Shown: positions 15,757 to 24,090 of the stretch, in pieces | Layout of the letters: each line of letters begins with the position of its first letter | Numbering within the stretch: the stretch's first letter is position 1 | Source: CAVSWT01 sp963782985 | GTDB lineage: Bacteria > Bacteroidota > Ignavibacteria > Ignavibacteriales > Ignavibacteriaceae | Direction: 5' to 3' | DNA: 64,000 nucleotides | Assembly (NCBI GenBank): GCA_963782985.1 | Contig: CAWALU010000002.1 | Coordinates: 186,001-250,000, forward strand | Program-made: the position numbers and the translations under genes | Notes under the pieces: generated by a model | The model's database searches: none | Told to the model about the DNA's origin: nothing | Seen by the model: only the letters and a program-made list of their open reading frames with translations

Positions 15757-16773
15757 ATGAAAGTTTATTATGATAATGATGCTTCGTTAGAATTATTATT
15801 AAATAAAAAGGTGGCGGTGTTAGGATTTGGAAGTCAAGGCCACGCGCACGCTTTAAATTTAAAAGAAAGCGGAGCTAATGTAACGGTAGGTTTAAGACCG
15901 AGTAGCGAAAAATGGGCGAAGGCTGAAGCTACAGGCTTAACGGTGAAATCAATTCCTGAAGCTGTAAAATGGGCTGATGTAATTATGGTTCTTTTACCTG
16001 ATCAAAATCAAAAAGAAGTTTACGATAAAGACATCCAACCTCATTTAAAACCTGGTGATACTTTGGCTTTTGCGCACGGTTTTAATATTCACTACAAGCA
16101 AATCGTTCCTGCAAAAGATATAAACGTAATGATGATCGCTCCTAAAAGTCCGGGACATTTAGTAAGAAGAACTTTTATTGAAGGCGCGGGAGTTCCAGCT
16201 TTGATTGCAATATTTCAAGATCCAAGCGGTGAAACAAAAAATCTTGCATTAGCCTGGGCAAAGGGAATCGGCAGCGCTAAAGCCGGCGTTATTGAAACTA
16301 ACTTTAAAGATGAAACTGAAACAGATCTATTTGGCGAGCAGGCTGTTCTTTGCGGAGGTTCGGCAGAATTAATAAAGGCAGGATTTGAAACTTTAGTCGA
16401 AGCGGGTTATCCACCTGAACTAGCATATTTTGAATGTATGCACGAGATGAAGTTAATTGTGGATCTTTATTATGAAGGAGGCTTATCCCGTATGAATTAT
16501 TCAGTCAGCGATACTGCCGAATACGGAGGAATGACGCGCGGCAGCAGATTGATTACTCAGGAAACCCGAAAAGAGATGAAGAAAATTTTATCTGAAGTTC
16601 AATCCGGTCAGTTCGCAAAAGAGTGGTTAGATGAATACCATTCCGGTCAAAAAAATATGGAAAAACTAAGACAAGAAAATAGAGATCATCCCATAGAAAA
16701 AGTTGGTTCTAAATTAAGAGATATGATGAGCTGGTTATTCCAGAAAAATAAAAAGCATGAGGTTGGCGTATGA
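15757..16773 (+). CDS. ilvC: Ketol-acid reductoisomerase (class I)
   Basis: Isomerises and reduces acetolactate/acetohydroxybutyrate with NAD(P)H and Mg2+. 338 residues, the class I length. The Rossmann motif GFGSQGHAHALNLKESG starts near residue 23. The LLPDQNQ and MMIAPKSPGHLVR segments and the metal-binding DLFGEQAVLCGG motif (about 190-201) are present. AGGA lies 10 bases before the start. The stop overlaps leuB as ATGA. Confidence 0.96.
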   Translation: MKVYYDNDASLELLLNKKVAVLGFGSQGHAHALNLKESGANVTVGLRPSSEKWAKAEATGLTVKSIPEAVKWADVIMVLLPDQNQKEVYDKDIQPHLKPGDTLAFAHGFNIHYKQIVPAKDINVMMIAPKSPGHLVRRTFIEGAGVPALIAIFQDPSGETKNLALAWAKGIGSAKAGVIETNFKDETETDLFGEQAVLCGGSAELIKAGFETLVEAGYPPELAYFECMHEMKLIVDLYYEGGLSRMNYSVSDTAEYGGMTRGSRLITQETRKEMKKILSEVQSGQFAKEWLDEYHSGQKNMEKLRQENRDHPIEKVGSKLRDMMSWLFQKNKKHEVGV

Positions 16774-17867
16774 ATTTGAAGATAACATTATTGCCCGGCG
16801 ATGGCATTGGCCCCGAAGTGGTTGACAGCGCAGTTAAGGTGATGAAAGCCGCCGCTGATAAATTTAATGTTAATTTAATTTTTAATGAGCAGCTTGTCGG
16901 CGGCGCTTCTTATGAGAAATATAAAACTCCTTTAACTGATGAAACGCTGCAGGCCTGCTATGATTCAGACGCGGTATTTTTAGGCGCGGTCGGCGGTCCA
17001 AAGTGGGAAGGACTACAGCATAATTTAAAGCCGGAAGCCGCGCTTTTAAAACTAAGAAAAGCGTTAGGACTTTATACTAATATTCGCCCGGCAAAAGTTT
17101 ATAAATCACTCTTATCATCTTCAACTTTAAAACCTGAAGTTTTAGAAGGAACAGATTTAGTAATACTTCGCGAATTAACAGGCGACGTTTACTTCTGTGA
17201 ACCGCGGGGATATGATGAAAAATCCGGCTGGAATACTATGGCATATACTTATGAAGAAGTTGAACGAATAGCCAGACGCGCTTTTGAAATTGCAAGAAGA
17301 AGAAGCGGCAAAGTTACTTCTGTAGATAAAGCCAATGTTTTAGAAACATCGCAGTTTTGGCGGAAGGTTGTTCATGAAATTCATAATGAATTTCAGGATG
17401 TAGAACTAAGCGATATGTACGTTGACAACGCCGCTATGCAGCTAGTAAGGAATCCCAGACAGTTCGATGTAATTTTAACTCAAAATCTTTTTGGAGATAT
17501 TTTAAGCGACATTGCCGCAATGATTACCGGAAGTCTGGGGATGCTTCCTTCTGCAAGCACAGGCACAAAGTACGCAATGTATGAACCTGTTCACGGCAGC
17601 GCCCCGGATATTGCCGGACAAAATAAAGCTAATCCATTAGCTACTATTGCTTCGGCGGCGATGATGTTTGCTCATTCATTTCAAATGAGCAAGGCTGCGG
17701 AGTTAATTGATTTGGCGATTGATAAAACTTTGCAAATTGGTTTCAGAACGCCGGACATTTATTCGCAAGATACAACCTTGGTTACTACTACTGAAATGAC
17801 CTCGATGGTGTTAGAAAATTTTAATCAAATTTATGATGAACAAGCGCTTGGTGTTTTTACTCTATAA
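16770..17867 (+). CDS. leuB: 3-isopropylmalate dehydrogenase
   Basis: Oxidatively decarboxylates 3-isopropylmalate with NAD+ in leucine synthesis; with citramalate-derived substrate it also serves the citramalate route to isoleucine. 365 residues with LLPGDGIGPEVV near the N-terminus, LRKALGLYTNIRPAK, the substrate-binding YVDNAAMQLVRNP segment and the NAD site EPVHGSAPDIAG. It overlaps ilvC by 4 bases. Confidence 0.95.
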   Translation: MNLKITLLPGDGIGPEVVDSAVKVMKAAADKFNVNLIFNEQLVGGASYEKYKTPLTDETLQACYDSDAVFLGAVGGPKWEGLQHNLKPEAALLKLRKALGLYTNIRPAKVYKSLLSSSTLKPEVLEGTDLVILRELTGDVYFCEPRGYDEKSGWNTMAYTYEEVERIARRAFEIARRRSGKVTSVDKANVLETSQFWRKVVHEIHNEFQDVELSDMYVDNAAMQLVRNPRQFDVILTQNLFGDILSDIAAMITGSLGMLPSASTGTKYAMYEPVHGSAPDIAGQNKANPLATIASAAMMFAHSFQMSKAAELIDLAIDKTLQIGFRTPDIYSQDTTLVTTTEMTSMVLENFNQIYDEQALGVFTL

Positions 17868-17909
17868 TTTATAATTATTTATTAAAGCAAATTTAACATG
17901 AGGACTAAA

Positions 17910-19511
17910 ATGGAAGAAAATAGAGTAATAGTTTTTGACACTTCATTAAGAGACGGAGAACAATCGCCGGGCGCATCTTTAAATGTTTATGAAAAAATAG
18001 AAATAGCTCGTCAGCTTGTAAAATTAAACGTTGATGTTATTGAAGCAGGGTTTCCTGTTTCATCTCCGGCTCAATTCGATGCAGTTAAAAGAATTTCGAA
18101 TGAAGTAAGTGGAGCAGTGATTGCCGGATTAGCGCGCGCAAAACAAGTTGACATTAAAGCTGCTTACGATTCTCTGAAAGACGCGAAGAAATTTAGAATT
18201 CATACTTTTGCCAGCACGTCTGATATACATATTCTTGGGAAGTTCGGCGATGACAGATACGGCAAAACTCTGGTAGAAAAAAGAAAAACTATTCTTCAAA
18301 TGTCAATTGATGCAGTGGCGTACGCAAAAACTTTTACCAACGATGTAGAATTTTCAGCGGAAGACGCCGGAAGAACAGATATCGGATATCTTGCAGAAGT
18401 AATTGAAGCCGCAATTGAAGCTGGCGCAACTACTGTAAACATTCCCGATACAACCGGCTATACGTTCCCATCTGAATACGGCGCAAAAATTACTGAGTTA
18501 AGACAGCGCGTTAAAAATATTGATAAAGCAATTATAAGCGTTCACTGCCATAACGATCTTGGGCTTGCGGTTGCAAATTCATTAAGCGCAATTGAACACG
18601 GCGCGCGGCAAGTTGAATGCACTATAAATGGTATTGGAGAGAGAGCAGGCAACGCCTCGCTTGAAGAAATAGTGATGGCGCTTAAAGTCCGCAAGGACAT
18701 AAATAAATGCTACACAAATATTAAGACGGAAGAAATTTATAATACCAGTAAAATGGTTTCATCTTTTACAGGCATAATTGTGCAGCCGAATAAAGCGCTT
18801 GTTGGCGAAAATGCTTTTGCCCATGAATCTGGAATTCATCAAGACGGTATGTTAAAGAACAGGCAGACTTACGAAATACTTTCGCCCGAAACTGTAGGCG
18901 TTCCTAAAACCAAAATTGTTTTGGGACGGCATTCCGGAAGGCATGGTTTAAAATCAAGATTAGTTGAGTTGGGTTATTCTTTATCTGAAAAAGAGCTGCA
19001 GGATATTTATAATAAATTTGTTGATCTTGCTGATAAGAAGAAGGAAGTATTTGATGAAGATTTAAGAATACTTATGGGTGATCACGCTAACGAAACCGAA
19101 GAAGAATTTTATGAGCTTGATTATATTCAGGTTATAATGGGAACTAATTCAATTCCTTCGGCAACCGTTCGCATCAAAACAAAAGATGGCGAAGTTCAGG
19201 AATCTGCTACGGGAGACGGCTCTGTGGACGCCTGCTTTAATGCAATTGAACGAACATTAAACATCAAACCAAAACTTGAATCTTACAACGTTAGATCTGT
19301 TACTTCCGGCAGACAAGCAATGGGAGAAGTTATCGTTCGCTTAAGAAATAATGAAAATTCTTTTACAGGGCGGGGCGTTTCAACTGATGTTATTGAAGCA
19401 AGCGCTAAAGCTTATATTCAAGCATTAAATCATCAGCAAATATTTTTAAAAAATAAAGAAGACGAAGCTTACTTAAGCCATTCTTTATCAGAAATTTCTC
19501 AAGCGGTTTAA
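17910..19511 (+). CDS. leuA: 2-isopropylmalate synthase
   Basis: Condenses acetyl-CoA with 2-ketoisovalerate, the committed leucine step. About 533 residues. The DRE-TIM barrel has FDTSLRDGEQSPG at its start, the metal ligands in SVHCHNDLGLAVAN (about 208-221) and the GERAGNASLEE segment. The C-terminal LeuA dimer/allosteric domain (about 400-510) normally binds leucine. I chose ATG 17910 because AGGA lies 5 bases upstream; an in-frame ATG at 17898 is possible. It follows leuB by about 40 bases. Confidence 0.94.
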   Translation: MEENRVIVFDTSLRDGEQSPGASLNVYEKIEIARQLVKLNVDVIEAGFPVSSPAQFDAVKRISNEVSGAVIAGLARAKQVDIKAAYDSLKDAKKFRIHTFASTSDIHILGKFGDDRYGKTLVEKRKTILQMSIDAVAYAKTFTNDVEFSAEDAGRTDIGYLAEVIEAAIEAGATTVNIPDTTGYTFPSEYGAKITELRQRVKNIDKAIISVHCHNDLGLAVANSLSAIEHGARQVECTINGIGERAGNASLEEIVMALKVRKDINKCYTNIKTEEIYNTSKMVSSFTGIIVQPNKALVGENAFAHESGIHQDGMLKNRQTYEILSPETVGVPKTKIVLGRHSGRHGLKSRLVELGYSLSEKELQDIYNKFVDLADKKKEVFDEDLRILMGDHANETEEEFYELDYIQVIMGTNSIPSATVRIKTKDGEVQESATGDGSVDACFNAIERTLNIKPKLESYNVRSVTSGRQAMGEVIVRLRNNENSFTGRGVSTDVIEASAKAYIQALNHQQIFLKNKEDEAYLSHSLSEISQAV

Positions 19512-19544
19512 TTTAGGCGAGAGAAAAATTAAGGAAATAAAATT

Positions 19545-20840
19545 ATGTCAATGACTATCACAGAAAAAATATTAGCTAAATCAGCAATGAAAAAAAATGT
19601 TCAGCCGGGTGAAAATATTTGGTTGAATGTTGATGTGCTTATGACCCACGATGTTTGCGGTCCCCCAACGATAGCGATTTGGAAGAGAGAGTTTGGCGAA
19701 GACGCGAAGATATGGGACAAGAATAAACTTGTAATTTTTCCGGATCATTATATCTATACAAAAAATCCGCAGGCAAATAGAAATGTAGATATACTTAGAA
19801 AGTTTGCCGCAGATTATAACGTAGAAAATTATTACGACGTCGGCACAGACAGATACAAAGGCGTTTGTCACATTGCTTTGGCTGAAGAAGGTTATAATGT
19901 TCCGGGAACAGTTTTATTCGGAACTGACTCGCACACTTGCACATCCGGAGCGTTCGGAATGTTTTCAACCGGAGTTGGAAATACAGACGCCGCATTCATT
20001 TTAGGCACAGGTAAAATTTGGGAGAAAGTCCCTGAATCTTTAAAGTTTACTTTTGAAGGCGAGATGCCTCCTTACCTTACAGCTAAAGATTTAATTTTAA
20101 GAGTTCTCGGTGAAATTACAACCGACGGTGCGACATACAGAGCTATGGAGTTTGACGGCTCCGCAGTTTTTTCTCTTTCAGTTGATGAGCGAATGACCCT
20201 TACAAATATGGCTATTGAAGCCGGCGGGATGAACGGCATTATCTCCGCCGATTCTTTAATTGAAGATTATGTAAAACAAAGAACAGATAAATCGTTTGAA
20301 ATATTTCATAGCGATGCTGATGCAAAATACAGATCAAAATATACTTTTGACGTAAGTAAAATTGAGCCGCTTGTTGCTAAACCGCATAGCCCGGATAATA
20401 TGGACACGGTGCGAAATGTTCAGGGAACTAAATTAACAAAGTGCTACATTGGTTCATGCACAGGCGGAAAGTTAAGCGATTTTATTTCTGCCGGAAAAAT
20501 TTTATTCAGTAATGAAGTTAAAGTTCCTACCTTCGTCGTTCCTGCAAGCACAGCTGTTGCACAACAATTGGAAGAAGAAACTATAAGCGGAATTTCTCTA
20601 AAGCAAATTTTTGAAAATGCTGGGTGCATTATTGCACAATCATCTTGCGCCGCTTGTCTTGGCGGACCGATGGATACAATTGGAAGAGCGACCGATGGCG
20701 AGGTTATAATTTCAACTACCAACAGAAATTTTCCCGGTAGAATGGGAAGTAAAAAATCTGCGGTCTATTTAGCTTCTCCTTTAACGGTGGCAGCTTCAGC
20801 TTTAAATGGAGTTATAACGGATCCAAGAGAAGCCCTCTAA
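19545..20840 (+). CDS. leuC: 3-isopropylmalate dehydratase, large subunit
   Basis: Aconitase-family subunit carrying the 4Fe-4S cluster, isomerising 2- to 3-isopropylmalate together with LeuD. At 431 residues it belongs to the shorter archaeal/thermophile type rather than the ~466-residue E. coli type. It has MTHDVCGPPT near residue 33, GTDSHTCTSGAFG (about 127-139) and the cluster cysteines in CYIGSCTGG and SSCAACLGGP. AGGA lies about 9 bases upstream of the start. The stop codon sits inside a palindrome (20834-20872). Confidence 0.94.
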   Translation: MSMTITEKILAKSAMKKNVQPGENIWLNVDVLMTHDVCGPPTIAIWKREFGEDAKIWDKNKLVIFPDHYIYTKNPQANRNVDILRKFAADYNVENYYDVGTDRYKGVCHIALAEEGYNVPGTVLFGTDSHTCTSGAFGMFSTGVGNTDAAFILGTGKIWEKVPESLKFTFEGEMPPYLTAKDLILRVLGEITTDGATYRAMEFDGSAVFSLSVDERMTLTNMAIEAGGMNGIISADSLIEDYVKQRTDKSFEIFHSDADAKYRSKYTFDVSKIEPLVAKPHSPDNMDTVRNVQGTKLTKCYIGSCTGGKLSDFISAGKILFSNEVKVPTFVVPASTAVAQQLEEETISGISLKQIFENAGCIIAQSSCAACLGGPMDTIGRATDGEVIISTTNRNFPGRMGSKKSAVYLASPLTVAASALNGVITDPREAL

Positions 20841-20872
20841 ATCCCCCAAAGGATGACTTTGAGGATTAGAGG
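20834..20872 (+). repeat. Imperfect palindrome overlapping the leuC stop codon
   Basis: CCTCTAAATCC pairs with GGATTAGAGG (one unpaired base) and CAAAG with CTTTG, giving a strong fold-back in the 171-base leuC-leuD gap. It has no T run. The sequence resembles dispersed REP-like palindromes seen near stop codons; only one copy is in the window. The rest of the gap holds nothing I recognise. Confidence 0.5.
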
Positions 20873-21011
20873 TTAGATTTATTTTGAGAATTGAAATAGT
20901 CAATAATAATTTTTGAAAAGTTAGAGAATTAATAATTAATTAAAATAGAGGATAACTAAAAAGTAGAAAATTACTTATTCTTTAGTTAACCCCGTTAGGG
21001 AGTGGGCTTTT

Positions 21012-21575
21012 ATGCAAAAAATAATTACGGGAAAAGCATTTGTACTTGGCGATAATATTGATACTGATCAAATTATTCCTGCTGAGCATTTGGTTTATAG
21101 TTTAAGCGATTCTGAAGAATCAAAAAAATACGGACACTTTGCTTTATCCGGAGTTCCAATAAATCAAGCAGGACTTCCAAACGGCGGAGTTTCTTTTATT
21201 AAAGGTGAAAAAAATGAATCGGAGTTTTCAATAATCATTGGCGGTTCAAATTTTGGCTGCGGCTCTTCGCGTGAACATGCGCCGTTCGCATTAAAAATGG
21301 CTGGAGCTAAAGCCGTCATAGCTGAATCTTATGCGCGGATTTATTATAGAAATTCGGTGGACGGTGGATTTCTAATCCCTTACGAAACTAGCGAAAAATT
21401 AAATGACAAAATAAAAACCGGCGATGAGCTGGAAATTAATCTTGAAGAAAATTTAGTGACAAATAAAACTACAAATGCAAAATATACTCTACGCCCGTTG
21501 GGAGATATTTTACCCATAATTGAAGCCGGAGATATTTTTGAATACGCCCGGCAAAACGGAATGATGGCGCAATGA
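21012..21575 (+). CDS. leuD: 3-isopropylmalate dehydratase, small subunit
   Basis: Partner of LeuC. 187 residues with FVLGDNIDTDQIIPAEHLV at the N-terminus and the substrate-specificity loop region GGSNFGCGSSREHAP (about 76-90), both diagnostic for LeuD. The length fits the type paired with short LeuC. Spacing from leuC is 171 bases and the ribosome site is weak (GGGAG), so its expression may differ from leuC's. Confidence 0.93.
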   Translation: MQKIITGKAFVLGDNIDTDQIIPAEHLVYSLSDSEESKKYGHFALSGVPINQAGLPNGGVSFIKGEKNESEFSIIIGGSNFGCGSSREHAPFALKMAGAKAVIAESYARIYYRNSVDGGFLIPYETSEKLNDKIKTGDELEINLEENLVTNKTTNAKYTLRPLGDILPIIEAGDIFEYARQNGMMAQ

Positions 21576-21670
21576 ATTATTAAGTTATTGAATTGTTGAA
21601 TTGCTAAGAGCAGAAAAGCCACTTATTATTTTGCGTAATCTTAATTAATAAATATTTACGGATAAATGTT

Positions 21671-23257
21671 ATGAATAAAATTGAACTCTTTGATACTACG
21701 TTACGCGACGGAACTCAAGGCGAAGGAATTAATCTTTCTGTACAGGATAAATTATTAATCGCTCAAAAGCTGGATGAGTTTGGCATTGATGTAATTGAAG
21801 GCGGGTGGCCCGGCAGCAATCCGCGCGATGAAGAATTTTTTCAAAAAGCAAAAAATTTAAATTTAAAAAGCTCGCAAATATGCGCCTTCGGCTCAACAGC
21901 CCGTTCTGTAAATAACATTGAAGGCGATGCAAATCTTTTAGCTCTATTAAATACAGAAACATCTGTAGTCTCTATTTTTGGAAAAACCTGGAAGCTTCAT
22001 TCTTCAAAAGGACTGGGAATGACTGATGAAGAAAATGAAGAATTAATTTTTAAATCCGTTAAGTTTTTAAATGAGCAGGGAAGACGCGTAATTTATGATT
22101 GCGAACATTTTTTTGACGGATATAAAGACGACAAAAAGTTTGCCGTTAAAATGCTAAAAGCCGCTGTGCAAGGCGGCGCCGATGTAATTGTTCTTTGTGA
22201 TACCAACGGCGGAACTATGCCTCACGAAGTTTACGATATTGTAACTGAAATAAAAAAAAATATTTCTAAACCGATTGGGATTCATACTCATAATGACGCT
22301 GAGCTTGCTGTAGCCAATACAATAGCCGCCGTGCAAGCGGGCGCGGTGCATGTGCAGGGAACAATGAACGGCGTGGGCGAACGATGCGGTAATGCAAATC
22401 TTTGCAGCATCATTCCAAATATTATTTTAAAGTTGAATCGTGAAACCAAACAAAACGTAAATGTTGAACATCTAACTTCACTTTCAAATTTTGTTTATGA
22501 ATTGATGAATCTTGTACCTAATTCGCGGGCAGCTTTTGTCGGCAAATCCGCTTTTGCGCATAAAGGCGGCGTGCATGTAAGCGCTGTGTTAAAGGACAGC
22601 AAAATGTATGAACATATTGAGCCGGAAAAAGTCGGCAACAAGCAGCGCGTTTTAGTTTCTGATTTAAGCGGACAAAGCAACATCCGATATAAAGCGAAAG
22701 AGTTTGGAATTGACTTATCAGATAAAAAGGAATTAAGTAAAAAATTAGTAAGCTATATTAAAAGTTTAGAGCATGGCGGTTACCAATTTGACGGCGCTGA
22801 AGCTTCGTTTGAATTATTATTGAATTCTGAAATTAATGAATTCTCTCCTTTCTTTAATGTGATCGAATCAAAAGTTAACGTTACTTATGACGATAAAGGT
22901 CATTCAACTTCAGAAGCAGTTTTAAAAGTTGAAGTTGAGGGAGACATCGAACACACAGCGGCTAATGGCGATGGTCCCGTAAACGCTTTAGATAATGCCT
23001 TACGAAAAGCTTTGCTGAGATTTTATCCTGAAATCTCTTTATTAAAATTAGTTGATTATAAAGTTAGAGTGCTTGACGAAAAGGAAGGCACCGGCGCAAA
23101 AGTTAGAGTTATGATTCAAACCAGCAACGGAACTGATAGTTGGTCAACAGTAGGCGTTTCGGAAAATATTATGGAAGCAAGTTTTCAGGCTTTGAGCGAC
23201 AGTATTAATTATGAACTTTTTAAACATCATAATAAAAAAAAGAAGCTAACTGCTTAA
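21671..23257 (+). CDS. cimA: (R)-citramalate synthase
   Basis: Condenses pyruvate and acetyl-CoA to citramalate, a threonine-independent entry to 2-ketobutyrate and isoleucine. 528 residues: DRE-TIM barrel with LFDTTLRDGTQGEG at the start, IEGGWPGSNPRDEEFF (about 42-57), metal ligands in GIHTHNDAELAVANT, and a C-terminal LeuA-type dimer domain (about 390-520). The GGWPGSNP segment and TQGEG loop separate it from LeuA. LeuCD and LeuB would process the product, which explains its place in the operon. Threonine dehydratase ilvA is not in the window, consistent with this route. Confidence 0.92.
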   Translation: MNKIELFDTTLRDGTQGEGINLSVQDKLLIAQKLDEFGIDVIEGGWPGSNPRDEEFFQKAKNLNLKSSQICAFGSTARSVNNIEGDANLLALLNTETSVVSIFGKTWKLHSSKGLGMTDEENEELIFKSVKFLNEQGRRVIYDCEHFFDGYKDDKKFAVKMLKAAVQGGADVIVLCDTNGGTMPHEVYDIVTEIKKNISKPIGIHTHNDAELAVANTIAAVQAGAVHVQGTMNGVGERCGNANLCSIIPNIILKLNRETKQNVNVEHLTSLSNFVYELMNLVPNSRAAFVGKSAFAHKGGVHVSAVLKDSKMYEHIEPEKVGNKQRVLVSDLSGQSNIRYKAKEFGIDLSDKKELSKKLVSYIKSLEHGGYQFDGAEASFELLLNSEINEFSPFFNVIESKVNVTYDDKGHSTSEAVLKVEVEGDIEHTAANGDGPVNALDNALRKALLRFYPEISLLKLVDYKVRVLDEKEGTGAKVRVMIQTSNGTDSWSTVGVSENIMEASFQALSDSINYELFKHHNKKKKLTA

Positions 23258-23289
23258 AGAGATAATAAAAATTTTTATAAAAAAATACA

Positions 23290-24051
23290 ATGAAGATTGG
23301 CTTAGTTCAATATAGCCCAGCTTGGGAAGATAAAGAAGCAAACAAAAATAAACTGCTTAAATTAATTAGCCGAAATTTAATTGATGTTTCTTTATTAATT
23401 TTTCCCGAGATGACTTTAACCGGATTTACGATGAAGTCAAATGAATTTGCAGAAAAGCTTGACGGAGATAGTTTTAATTTTTTTTCTGAAATATGTAAAA
23501 GAAAAAGCCTGCACTGCTTTGCAGGAATAATTGAAAAAGAAAATGATAATATTTTTAATTCTCTAATTCATATAAATAACAAAGGCGAACTTGTAACAAG
23601 GTACAGAAAAATACATCCGTTTTCTTACGGCAAGGAAAATGAAAATTATTCAAAAGGCAAAAATATTAAAGTAGCGGAAGTTGAAGATTTTAAAATAGGA
23701 TTATCAATCTGTTATGATTTAAGATTCCCTGAACTTTATAGGTTGTACGCCAAAGAAAGAGTTGATGCGCTAGTGGCAGTTGCTAATTGGCCGGATACGC
23801 GGATTGAACATTGGACGTCATTATTAAAAGCCCGCGCAATTGAAAATCAATGTTATGCAATTGGAGTGAATAGAGTAGGCAAAGATCCAAAATTAAATTA
23901 TACAGGCTTCAGCGGCGTTTATGACCCGATGGGAAAAAAATTAGCTTCAATTGAATTGGAAGAAAAAATAATTGTTGAGGAAATTGTAATAGAAAAAGTT
24001 CTTAACGTTAGAAATAATTTGCCGTTTTTAAATGATATTTCTCTCATCTAA
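23290..24051 (+). CDS. Carbon-nitrogen hydrolase, omega-amidase type
   Basis: 253-residue nitrilase-superfamily protein with the Glu-Lys-Cys triad visible: Glu in IFPEMTLTGF (about 38-47), Lys in YRKIHPFSYG, Cys in SICYDLRFPELYR (about 139-151). This pattern fits the Nit2/YafV omega-amidases that hydrolyse 2-oxoglutaramate or 2-oxosuccinamate, repairing by-products of glutamine transamination. The position just before glutamate synthase fits a nitrogen role. Substrate is inferred. No clear ribosome site; it starts 32 bases after cimA. Confidence 0.83.
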   Translation: MKIGLVQYSPAWEDKEANKNKLLKLISRNLIDVSLLIFPEMTLTGFTMKSNEFAEKLDGDSFNFFSEICKRKSLHCFAGIIEKENDNIFNSLIHINNKGELVTRYRKIHPFSYGKENENYSKGKNIKVAEVEDFKIGLSICYDLRFPELYRLYAKERVDALVAVANWPDTRIEHWTSLLKARAIENQCYAIGVNRVGKDPKLNYTGFSGVYDPMGKKLASIELEEKIIVEEIVIEKVLNVRNNLPFLNDISLI

Positions 24052-24090
24052 AATTATTAAAGAATGAGTGATACATGAACAGGAGAATTA

